A stretch of DNA of 64,000 bases from Pseudeuparius sepicola (lineage: Eukaryota; Arthropoda; Insecta; Coleoptera; Anthribidae), in NCBI GenBank assembly GCA_963920635.1, contig OY987298.1:112148035-112212034 (forward strand). Direction: 5' to 3'. The notes under the pieces were generated by a model. That model was given only the letters and a program-made list of their open reading frames with translations. It searched no databases and was not told where the DNA came from. Below, one piece after another: positions 32,701-42,284 of this stretch (the first letter of the stretch is position 1; each line of letters begins with the position of its first letter). The translations under genes and the position numbers were made by a program.

Positions 32701-34465
32701 TTCCGACACTCTTAGAGACCCTGAACCGCAAAATATTTATTCTCGCCCCCTAGTCCCCCCGTCGCTGGGACTTTTTTCTCAAAAATCGAGACAAAACAGT
32801 CCGGTGGACCTTCCTTCTTTACCAAATTGTGGCTCAAGCGCTCGTTCGGTTCCGACACCCTTAGAGACCCTGAACCGCGAAATAGTTATTCTCGCCCCCT
32901 AGTCCCCCCGTCGCTGGGACTTTTTTCTCAAAAATCGAGACAAAACAATCCGGTGAAATTTCCCTGTTAACCAAATTGTGGCTCAAGCACTCGTTCGGTT
33001 CCGACACCCTTAGAGACCCTAAGCCGCGAAATATTTATTCTCGCCCCCTAGTCCCCCCGTCGCTGGGACTTTTTTCTCAAAAATCGAGACAAAACAATCC
33101 GGTGAACCTTCCCTGTTCACCAAATTGTGGCTCAAGCACTCGTTCGGTTCCGACACTCTTAGAGACCCTGAACCGCGAAATATTTATTCTCGCCCCCTAG
33201 TCCCCCCGTCGCTGGGACTTTTTTCTCAAAAATCGAGACAAAACAGTCCGGTGGACCTTCCTTCTTTACCAAATTGTGGCTCAAGCGCTCGTTCGGTTCC
33301 GACACCCTTAGAGACCCTGAACCGCGAAATAGTTATTCTCGCCCCCTAGTCCCCCCGTCGCTGGGACTTTTTTCTCAAAAATAGAGACAAAACAATCCGG
33401 TGAAATTTCCCTGTTAACCAAATTGTGGCTCAATCACTCGTTCGGTTCCGACACCCTTAGAGACCCTGAACCGCGAAATATTTATTTTCGGCCCCAAGTC
33501 CAACCGTCGCTGGGACTTTTTTCTCAAAAATCGAGACAAAACAGTCCGGTGGACCTTCCTTCTTTACCAAATTGTGGCTTAAGCACTCGTTCGGTTCCGA
33601 CACCCTTAGAGACCCTGAACCGCGAAATAGTTATTCTCGCCCCCTAGTCCCCCCGTCGCTGGGACTTTTTTCTCAAAAATCGAGACAAAACAATCCGGTG
33701 AAATTTCCCTGTTAACCAAATTGTGGCTCAAGCACTCGTTCGGTTCCGACACCCTTAGAGACCCTAAGCCGCGAAATATTTATTCTCGCCCCCTAGTCCC
33801 CCCGTCGCTGGGACTTTTTTCTCAAAAATCGAGACAAAACAATCCGGTGAACCTTCCCTGTTCACCAAATTGTGGCTCAAGCACTCGTTCGGTTCCGACA
33901 CTCTTAGAGACCCTGAACCGCGAAATATTTATTCTCGCCCCCTAGTCCCCCCGTCGCTGGGACTTTTTTCTCAAAAATCGAGACAAAACAGTCCGGTGGA
34001 CCTTCCTTCTTTACCAAATTGTGGCTCAAGCGCTCGTTCGGTTCCGACACCCTTAGAGACCCTGAACCGCGAAATAGTTATTCTCGCCCCCTAGTCCCCC
34101 CGTCGCTGGGACTTTTTTCTCAAAAATAGAGACAAAACAATCCGGTGAAATTTCCCTGTTAACCAAATTGTGGCTCAAGCACTCGTTCGGTTCCGACACC
34201 CTTAGAGACCCTGAACCGCGAAATATTTATTTTCGGCCCCAAGTCCAACCGTCGCTGGGACTTTTTTCTCAAAAATCGAGACAAAACAGTCCGGTGGACC
34301 TTCCTTCTTTACCAAATTGTGGCTTAAGCACTCGTTCGGTTCCGACACCCTTAGAGACCCTAAACCGCGAAATATTTAGTCTCGCCCCCTAGTCCCCCCG
34401 TCGCTAGGACTTTTTTCTCAAAAATCGAGACAAAACAATCCGGTGGACCTTCCCTCTTCACCAAA
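29701..34465 (+). repeat. Satellite block B, about 32 monomers
   Basis: This is a plus-strand array that resumes inside the broken gene copy. The 745-bp five-monomer higher-order repeat is clear (variant marker at 30,741, 31,486, 32,231, then 33,423 and 34,168). A 13-monomer block of 1,937 bp is also repeated (31,486 to 33,423). One monomer near 30,045 has lost about 34 bases. The block ends in the same diverged terminal monomer (34,466-34,616) as arm A. Confidence 0.95.
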
Positions 34466-34616
34466 TTGTGGCTCAAGCACTCCTTCATTACCAATACCCC
34501 TAGAAACCCTGAACTGCGTTTTAAATATTTCCCACCCCAAAGTCCAGCCGTCGCTCGGCCTCAAAAATCAAGAAATCCATTGGACCTTCCATCTTCACGA
34601 AAATGTGGCAAGTACA

Positions 34617-34830
34617 CCTACCTTTACCATAAAAAAATATATTGTTATTATTTGCTAACCATATTTCTTTACTCAGTTAAGTACATCCCTTCATGTCTTA
34701 AAATATCATTTTTTATTATATGTAATTCATACCTTGAGCTGTAAGTATATTATTGCTAAAATGAAGGTCAGGGAAATATAATAATCTTCATCACTATATG
34801 TTTACACCACGGTAGAAAGATAATCATGTA
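34617..34830 (+). repeat. Second copy of the palindrome's outer flank
   Basis: This matches 28,946-29,159 at an offset of 5,671 bases, so flank plus gene were duplicated as one segment. Confidence 0.9.
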
Positions 34831-35539
34831 GTTAATTTCAAGCCGTTTTCTAAAATCGTCGCTGCAATCGTCGCTATGTTCACATTTGCCGCTTGCTTGA
34901 AATAGTGAAAATTCGTCGCTGGGATTCGTCGCCAAGTTCACGCCGGTCCAGAATAAGGAAGAAAACTCTAAGTAAGTACAACATATTGTTACTAAAATCT
35001 GTGTGCATTATGAAATTTCGAAGAGATGTAAGAAAATTGAATTTTACAAAAATATGAACACGAATTTATTTTTGTTACAGATTACACCTCCGATCATCGC
35101 TACTGACGGACTCCTTCTGCTGCTGCTACGGTTGTTTTTCGACTCGTCTTGCCACTTGAACGAAAAAATTTAAACCGTAAGTAAAAAAATACCTCTTTTG
35201 CTAATGCATTATTAAGTATAAATTAATTTCAGAAAAATGGATTTAAACAAAATCAATTCACGCTCTCTGCTACAGTCACAACAGGTTGTTAAACTAAACC
35301 AGTTGGATGAAGACACACCGTTTCAAATCTTGGGTGGAAAAATCATCAAAGGAAAATTTGGAGAAAATGTACTGCTGCAGCTCGAGCAGGGTGCGGTGTT
35401 CCTACCAAATCGAGTGACGGAAGATTTCAGACCGCATCTGAGTGAGTTTGAGTCAAAGAAATTTTCGATAATCTACAGAGGTGAACAAGATCTGGGGAAG
35501 AGTCATCCAGCAACAAAATTTGAAATTATAAAAAATTAG
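34831..35539 (+). CDS. OB-fold-like gene C with two 5' UTR introns (intact copy)
   Basis: The coding exon is 35237-35539 (100 residues from ATG 35237, four bases after an AG acceptor). Intron 1 is 34972-35080 and intron 2 is 35177-35232, both GTAAGT...CAG, leaving a non-coding exon 35081-35176. The product shares the FGE...LPNRVT core with copies A and B but has a different C-terminus (YRGEQDLGKSHPATKF). The compact all-beta pattern suggests a single-stranded nucleic-acid-binding OB fold (inference). AATAAA lies at 35631-35636. Exon 1 contains CGTCGCTGGGA, an 11-mer also present in almost every satellite monomer. A nearly identical inverted copy lies at 37,682-37,984. Confidence 0.8.
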
Positions 35540-36043
35540 TTTTCGATTAAAATATTTTCCCGAGTAAAAAGCTATTTTAAAAAATAGCAAAAATTGTAAA
35601 ATATTTTTACCTGTATGATTTGGATAAGAAAATAAACCCTTTAAAACATAGTGGTGTCTTTATTTGAGTAATAATAATTCAAAATAACCACAGTTTTCGA
35701 ATTAACTTTATGAAGAAATTTTGTGACTTAAAATACCAGCTGCAAAGCTTGTTAGAGAGTGCACAAGAGTAATACCCGACAATAGGACTTTGAAAATTGA
35801 GAATAACAAATACCTGTGTTGGAAGGTAATCTAGACTTTAGATATACACACATTATTTGACATAAATTGTATTTTTGCGAATTCTTCGAGGGGTTTTTAA
35901 ATCATATGCATACCATTGCCAATCGTTAGTAGGTTAATCAGCTGTCACTTCACCTTTCACGTCACTATTTTTCTAATTATAGTTAAATAATGTTTACTTG
36001 TAGAGAAAAAAAAGACAAATTAACCGTTTTACACTGTTTTTAT

Positions 36044-36757
36044 TTAAAAATATCTTCTCATATACAGGTCAGCTAGCAGCTTGTTTCTATTAAAATGCAG
36101 GAGTTCAAAAATACAATATGTCTCTAACGTGAACGATGCCCTACATAAATCCAAAATTAAATCGATCGGGCTTAAAATATAATTACACTTCAGCGATATA
36201 TCATTAATGCGACCCAGAAAATTATAATAAAATTCATCCATTTTTAATTGTACTAACAAGTTAATTTTTTGTGAAATAACCTTATCGATATAAAGTAATT
36301 TCATCACCTCAGAGTCCACAAAATATTGTTGAATGTTTCTACGTGAGAGCACAGTCATTCTAAGTCCGTCCAGTCCAATAACTATGTTCAGCTCCATATT
36401 TCCAAATTGCACGGGCGTCGGGGAATCAGCATTGTCGGGGCTGCTGCTGGAAAATTCTTCAACGATTTTATTCAGACGTAAAACTAACTCGGCCCATTCC
36501 ATGTGGTCTAGAGAAATGCAGCTACGATCAAGAGTATCCAACCGGTTAATAATGTTTATGGTAGGTTTGAAGAATCTCTCCGGACTTAGACCGCAATGCA
36601 CCATGAAGTAGTTGCTGGTCTCCAACATGAAACACGTGTTTAGAACCAGATGTCTTTCTGCCATCGCCGACTCTTCGCCGAGATAAGTCATGCGGCCAAC
36701 CTCGCCACTGCAATCGCAACAAGGGGATGAGCAGGAACCATAGCCACTATCAATCAT
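36044..36757 (-). CDS. Orphan protein in the loop of the inverted repeat
   Basis: The protein has 237 residues from ATG 36757 (a TTG-led extension to 36790 is rejected). The N-terminus is Ser/Cys-rich (GYGSCSSPCCDCSG), which could bind a metal. The middle has RFFKPTINIINRLD, then SLDHMEWAELVLRLNKIVEE. The C-terminal half is helical with several cysteines. The SLDHMEWAELV segment loosely recalls the C-terminal half of PC4-type single-stranded DNA-binding proteins, but the match is too weak to name. A GTGGAGGGGATT box followed by TTTTTTAAAAAG lies at 36825-36847 on the minus strand. An AATAAA signal overlaps the stop region (36038-36043). Confidence 0.7.
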   Translation of the reverse strand: MIDSGYGSCSSPCCDCSGEVGRMTYLGEESAMAERHLVLNTCFMLETSNYFMVHCGLSPERFFKPTINIINRLDTLDRSCISLDHMEWAELVLRLNKIVEEFSSSSPDNADSPTPVQFGNMELNIVIGLDGLRMTVLSRRNIQQYFVDSEVMKLLYIDKVISQKINLLVQLKMDEFYYNFLGRINDISLKCNYILSPIDLILDLCRASFTLETYCIFELLHFNRNKLLADLYMRRYF

Positions 36758-36824
36758 CTTGCTGATACAAAAAAAAACGCAGGACACCAACTAACTATAC
36801 CATGTGTCGCTAGCGCACTCTTAG

Positions 36825-36847
36825 ACTTTTTAAAAAATCCCCTCCAC
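36825..36847 (-). promoter_or_regulatory. G-box and TATA-like element of the 36,757 gene
   Basis: GTGGAGGGGATT is followed at once by TTTTTAAAAAG, about 70-90 bases before the ATG. This is the same box type seen in the left-hand gene cluster, linking the two sides of the palindrome. Confidence 0.6.
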
Positions 36848-37027
36848 TACTAACTTCTATAAATACTGACTTTACAGTTTTTGTATACACGTTCATAAAT
36901 TGAGGAGCTTGTCTACAGGCATGGACTTGTAGTAGATAACCCTTTGTTTTCGATACAAAATAAATACAACCCAAACAAACAAAAAATTATCTATAACTGA
37001 TCTCAAATTGAAATTTCTCCCCCAACG

Positions 37028-37188
37028 GGCCGGTAATAGAACAACCGGTTTGGAACAGCCCGTTTGGAACAGCCCGTTTGGAACAGCCCGTTTGGAACAG
37101 CCGGTGTGGAACAGCCGATTTGGGACAAGCGGTTGATAACTACCTGTTAAGAACAGCCTGTTTCGAACCGGTTGTTCTATTACCGGCC
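37028..37188. repeat. GGAACAGCCCGTTT minisatellite between perfect 23-bp inverted arms
   Basis: The arms at 37028-37050 and 37166-37188 are exact inverses (GGCCGGTAATAGAACAACCG and onward). Between them lie about seven units of 14-16 bases, TTGGAACAGCCCGT-type. The Cys/Pro frame reading through it is a repeat product. Confidence 0.9.
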
Positions 37189-37227
37189 GGGATCGTACTG
37201 TTTCCGACACCTGTCTTTCCCATCATA

Positions 37228-37379
37228 CAGTCTTTGTTGTAAGTCTGTTAATTGAATCTTTGGATGCTGAGATGCAACCCTTAGGCAATACTAATACTAT
37301 TTGCAGTCTTTGTTGTAAGTCTGTTAATTGAATCTTTGGATGCTGAGATGCAACCCTTAGGCAATACTAATATACAAGC
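37228..37379 (+). repeat. 76-bp tandem duplication
   Basis: CAGTCTTTGTTGTAAGTCTG starts at 37228 and 37304, and the copies are nearly identical. The second copy runs into a coding-looking segment. Confidence 0.9.
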
Positions 37380-37431
37380 ACAAATTCGAAGAGACAGTAA
37401 TTCAACCGTAAGTTCATACTACGGCAATATG
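37318..37431 (+). pseudogene. Fragment resembling Cubitus interruptus/Gli
   Basis: An open stretch reads ...EMQPLGNTNIQ, then RRDSNSTVSSYYGNM. Insect Ci and vertebrate Gli proteins carry an RRDS-S-(T/S)-(V/I)-S-(S/T)-(Y/A)-Y motif just C-terminal to their zinc fingers, and I judge this to match. The fragment stops exactly where the right arm of the 842-bp inverted repeat begins (37432), so it is a captured exon piece or a breakpoint relic, not a gene. The assignment rests on about 15 residues. Confidence 0.4.
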
Positions 37432-37681
37432 AGTCCTATTGTCGGGTATTACTCTTGTGCACTCTCTAACAAGCTTTGCAGCTGGTATTTTAAGTCACAA
37501 AATTTCTTCATAAAGTTAATTCGAAAACTGTGGTTATTTTGAATTATTATTACTCAAATAAAGACACCACTATGTTTTAAAGGGTTTATTTTCTTATCCA
37601 AATCATACAGGTAAAAATATTTTACAATTTTTGCTATTTTTGAAAATAGCTTTTTACTCGGGAAAATATTTTAATCGAAAA

Positions 37682-37984
37682 CTATTTTTTTATAATTTCA
37701 AATTTTGTTGCTGGATGACTCTTCCCCAGATCTTGTTCACCTCTGTAGATTATCGAAAATTTCTTTGACTCAAACTCACTCAGATGCGGTCTGAAATCTT
37801 CCGTCACTCGATTTGGTAGGAACACCGCACCCTGCTCGAGCTGCAGCAGTACATTTTCTCCAAATTTTCCTTTGATGATTTTTCCACCCAAGATTTGAAA
37901 CGGTGTGTCTTCATCCAACTGGTTTAGTTTAACAGCCTGTTGTGACTGTAGCAGAGAGCGTGAATTGATTTTGTTTAAATCCAT
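37682..37984 (-). CDS. OB-fold-like gene C, inverted duplicate
   Basis: The protein has 100 residues from ATG 37984 and differs from the 35,237 copy by a Val-to-Ala change and the final residue. The polyA region and both 5' introns are preserved on the minus strand, with GTAAGT and CAG signals. Homology ends at 38273 within exon 1, so the natural promoter and the first part of exon 1 are missing. Expression would need a new promoter in 38,274 onward, where none is obvious. The intact coding frame may only reflect recent duplication. Confidence 0.75.
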   Translation of the reverse strand: MDLNKINSRSLLQSQQAVKLNQLDEDTPFQILGGKIIKGKFGENVLLQLEQGAVFLPNRVTEDFRPHLSEFESKKFSIIYRGEQDLGKSHPATKFEIIKK

Positions 37985-38273
37985 TTTTCTGAAATTAATT
38001 TATACTTAATAATGCATTAGCAAAAGAGGTATTTTTTTACTTACGGTTTAAATTTTTTCGTTCAAGTGGCAAGACGAGTCGAAAAACAACCGTAGCAGCA
38101 GCAGAAGGAGTCCGTCAGTAGCGATGATCGGAGGTGTAATCTGTAACAAAAATAAATTCGTGTTCATATTTTTGTAAAATTCAATTTTCTTACATCTCTT
38201 CGAAATTTCATAATGCACACAGATTTTAGTAACAATATGTTGTACTTACTTAGAGTTTTCTTCCTTATTCTGG

Positions 38274-39700
38274 TATGTTCTGGGACGCTCTGTGGTCCGC
38301 GCACGAAATACATAACTTTTTATTAAAACTTTATGTCGCCAGCGTTGTCATGTTTTCCAAACAAAATCCTGTTTCATTCTTTGAAATTACTAAAAAACCG
38401 AGAAATACACGCACATTGTGTTATCTGGCAACGTTGGGTGAAAAATTTCAACTTGATATTGAGGTCAGTTACGTAGACAATTTTTGTTTCCGCTATCTCT
38501 GCATTATTTTGCATCGAGTCGAAAACGTTGACAGAGGGTTACCTACTACAAGTCCCTGCCTGTCGATAGGCTCCCAGGGTTCATGACCGCTAACACCTTG
38601 TGGAAGTTCTGTCTCTCTCCAATACACGATATACTGAAAATTATATACCTCTTACGTATTTCTATAATACATCTTATGTTGTATTAAGTCCATATATAGT
38701 TAAATTACTTGCACCTGCATCAAGGGGAAATTTTCTAAATCTTTGCAATTCTGCGTGATTGTGGAGACGAGTACGACGGTCCTTTTGGCTTTCCTATTGC
38801 GTCGTGTTTCTATACGCACCCTGAATAATAATTTTTGCAAAATATTAATGCTAATAACCAGAAAATCGGTGCGTCGACCAAACGACTTAGAAGATTGTTA
38901 TTTCAGGAATCAATTAGCAGACTACGTGAGTGAATTATTAAAACACCCCGAAAAACACGAAAGAATGCAATTTTTTTGTCGTATAGAGGTATAACGAAAA
39001 ATATTCGCTTCTATTGTTGAGTACCTTGAGTACGAATTTTTCTGAAATTAATTTATACTTGATACAACACCGGTAAAAGAGCCATTTTTAAAAATCAAGT
39101 TTTAGTTTTTTTTTGTCCATCTCACAGACCGTTTTGATATTAGGGGGTTTAGTACGCCATCCGTCCCTGCGTTTTAGTTTAAAAATTCTTGTATTATTAG
39201 AACAAATAGCGAAATTTTGAATTCTTGTACGACCAATACATTAATTCCGCGACTTCACGTGATGTTTTATTTTTATGTCATATTTTGTGTGTTTATTTGA
39301 AGGTTATAGATTATATTTCAGGCTCGTGTGTAGGTAATTATTACGAAAAAATATTCAAAGTCATGTCTTACTACGAATTAAGTATGCATATTTTGCCCAA
39401 TTTTTACGGTTTGTGTCGTCCGGTTTGTAGCATACAGCAGAGGACGTCAATTAATTTTGTTTGGATCTATTTTTCTAAATGAGTAATTTTTGCTCGCGTT
39501 GTCTTTGGTAGTTCAGTAATTTGGTCAGATACCATAGTTCGGAATTTTTGTATGTGTTTTTATTCCCACTGTATATACATTTTTGATATACCTTGTATTG
39601 ATTTTTGGCCGGCCTGTATGCAGTCTGAAAAATTCAGTGACGTCACGTGTTGAGATGTAATTTTCTTATGTTTTTATCCATACACATATACATTTTTGAC
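38274..39700. other. No gene called; one possible exon at 38,862-38,988
   Basis: Bases 38862-38988 follow an AACCAG acceptor-like site and precede a weak GAG|GTATAA donor. They read as a charged, non-repetitive peptide with RRPNDLEDCYFRN and ADYVSELLKHPEKHE. It could be a stray host exon; I do not recognise it. Other frames here are short and unconvincing. Confidence 0.25.
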
Positions 39701-42150
39701 CGTTTTCTTTGAGACACCCTGTATTTCCCTTATTAATTATGATACGCCACGTGATGAAGTTAGGTCTTTTTGGCTTTTGTCACACCCATGTATTTTGTTG
39801 TCCACCCTGTACTTATGCAGTCTGAAAAAGATTCTGGGGTGTGATGAAATTATTAAGGCCCTTTTGGCTTTCCGTTTGCGCAGTGTTTTGACGTACACTG
39901 TATATTATTTTTTTATAATATTATAACTGTTGTTGGGTACTTTGTACACTCTGTTATTACGAATTAAGATTTATGACCCTACATAATATCTTGACCAATT
40001 TTACGATTTTTTGCCGGTCGTTTTGTAGTAGTAATTTTATTTGGACCCATTTCTTAATAAAGAGATATTTTTACCCACGATTTTTTCTTCAAGGTTGTAG
40101 GTCGTTTTGAGACTGAGGGTTTAGCATATACTTTGTTCTTGCGTTAGTAGCCCCGTTTTTTTTTTTGCAAGTATATTTTGAGTTCATATGTATATCTGTA
40201 ATTTCTGTGTGTCTACGTCATCTGAGAAAAATTTTGTAATGTCACGCCGCGATTAAAGTCCATTTATTTTTCGTTTCTGTTTTGTCTCGGTAGGTATATG
40301 AATTTTATACAGACGGTCCATTAATTCAGCGATGTCACAAGGTTAAATTATTAAGGACATTTTGGCTTTGATTTTTTGTCACACCCTGTAAGTACATGAA
40401 TTTTGATACACCCTATATTCTTAGTTCTACGAGGTCACGTGCTGAAACTATTAAGGCCCTTTTAGTTTTTGTCTCTCCAGTGGTCGTAGGTTCGAATCCT
40501 GGTGCCGTATTTTACTTATTTCTGAAATTATTAATTTTAAAAGTGTGGAATTTATATTTTACCAGACGTAGATATCCGCCTATGTCGATGCCCGCAACCT
40601 ACGTTTTTATTTTTGATTTCGCTGACGATGCAATATTTGCCTTGTATGTTGGAAAAATGATGACAAATACCAGTGGCCGGTGTTGGCGGGCCAACGTTTT
40701 CGTAGCTTGTTTTACGATGCATTTATAATTCCAATTTTTATAACAAACTAATTTCGCGAAAAGTTTTGCCTCTCTTTAAATATACTTTTTGAGTAAGTCT
40801 ACATGTCGTTTTAGGAAAAATGCTATTTTTGGTAGCTGCGGAATTTCGCGTGGAATAACGTCTTTTTGGTTTTTGTTGCACGCTGTACCTACATCGAATT
40901 TTTTATTCACCTTCAGGTCATTAAGCTGAAAATCGTCTGTGTTTAGAAGGCCGTTTTGACATCAGGAGATTTATTACGTAGATTGTCTCGCGCTGGTAGA
41001 TTTAACATAAAATTGCTTTGAATCTTATAACAATAAAATATTTTTTGCTTGAGGCGCCTAAGACCGTTTTGGTATTGGTTTTTGTCGTCTATATGAATGC
41101 CAAATGCCACCACGTAAACGTCAAAACACAGTGAAGACCCCAAAAAATGTGTGGTTAAAATTACAAAAATTATTTTTATAACCACAATATTATTTATGTT
41201 TTATATCTTCAAAAATTCTAACACGGGCAAATCTATATATAAAAAATAACCTTATCATTAGGACAAATACCCATAGCACACTAACCTGAATTTTGAGATA
41301 CCCTGTATTTTACTTATTCTTAATTCTGAGACGCCAGGTGATAAGGTCTTTTGGCTTTCTCATGCCACCTTGAATATTTTTGTTGTCCGACCCTGTACTA
41401 TTTGAGAAAATCTGCAACGCAGTGATTAAGGACCTTTTAGCTTTATATTAACGTCGTCTTTGCTTTGATTTTTGTCCTGTATAAATATGAATTTTGCGAC
41501 ACCCTGGATTTTACTTGTTCTTAATAATTATGATACGCCTTGTGATGAAATTAGGTCTTTTTGGCATTTGTCACACCCTGTACATGATTCTTTTATCAGC
41601 TGTTTTGCCCACCCTGTATATTTTTGTTGTCCACCTATTTGAGAAAAATCTCGCATCGATTAAGGACCTTTTAGATTACCCCAGCCTGTACATGAATTTT
41701 GAGACATTAAATCTGCGTCGCCACGTGAAATTAGACCTTTTTGGCTTTTGTCACACCCCGTACCTAGATATTATTAAGGTCCTTTTGGCTTTCTTATGCC
41801 AGCTTCTATATTTGTGTTGTCCACCACTGTAAGAGAAAAATCTGTCACACAACGATTAAGGTCCTTTTGACTTTAGATTAACGCCGTTTTATCTTTACTT
41901 TTTGTTCTACCCTGTACAAATGTGAATTTTGAGACACCCTGTATTTAACTTATTCTTAAGTCTGAGACGTGCTGATTCAGGTCGTTTTTTTTTTTGTCAC
42001 ACATTGTATATTTTTGTTGTCCACCCTGTACTTATGCTAATTGAAAAAATCTGGGACGATAAATTTTTAAGGCCCTTTTGACTTTCCCTTGATTTAATGC
42101 GTCCTGTATATAATTTTTGTCAGTTGCTTTCGAGGCACCTTGTATTTATT
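39700..42150. repeat. Decayed array of CACCCTGTATA/CCTTTTGGCTTT repeats
   Basis: More than a dozen imperfect (C)ACCCTGTA(T/C) strings and at least seven TTAAGGNCCTTTTNGCTTT strings alternate at irregular 60-300 base intervals. This looks like many generations of tandem or nested short element insertions. A B-box-like GGTTCGAATCC at 40499-40509 marks a SINE fragment. Confidence 0.7.
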
Positions 42151-42211
42151 CTTAATTCTGTGACGTCACCAAGAATCTAGTTTACACCATTTTAAAGTAT
42201 CATTTTCAAAT

Positions 42212-42284
42212 GCGTCGATGGCTCAGTTGGTTAGAGCGTCGATTTTGTAAACCGCTGGTCGCAGGTTCGAACCCTGGCGGATTT
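42212..42284 (+). mobile_element. tRNA-Thr(UGU)-like SINE head or tRNA pseudogene
   Basis: Box A TGGCTCAGTTGG (42219-42230) and box B GGTTCGAACCC (42264-42274) match RNA polymerase III promoters. The D stem GCTC/GAGC pairs perfectly and the loop TTTGTAA presents a UGU anticodon. The anticodon stem has two mismatches and the acceptor ends do not pair, so a working tRNA is unlikely. Confidence 0.7.

Larger units (their letters stand above)
34948..38273. repeat. 842-bp inverted repeat around an orphan gene
   Basis: The left arm is 34948-35789 and the right arm 37432-38273, equal in length with few mismatches. Each arm holds most of OB-fold-like gene C, from mid exon 1 to beyond the polyA signal. 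The 1,642-base loop holds the 36,044-36,757 gene and a minisatellite. Confidence 0.92.

Noticed and set aside
17470..34465. CRISPR array
   Set aside because: Units are contiguous 149-bp monomers with no unique spacers, in a eukaryotic context.
17269..34658. Dozens of overlapping 74-124-codon frames beginning MWLKHSFGSD in the satellite
   Set aside because: They repeat with the 149-bp monomer, overlap one another in shifting frames because 149 is not divisible by 3, and exist only on the strand the monomer dictates. This is a repeat by-product, not a protein family.
39700..41832. Frames such as 40,396-40,728 and 41,494-41,832
   Set aside because: They run through decayed short repeats with recurring HTLYIFVVHL-type strings, so they are repeat products.
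42212..42284. Functional tRNA-Thr gene
   Set aside because: The acceptor stem does not pair and the anticodon stem has mismatches, so a SINE head or pseudogene is preferred.
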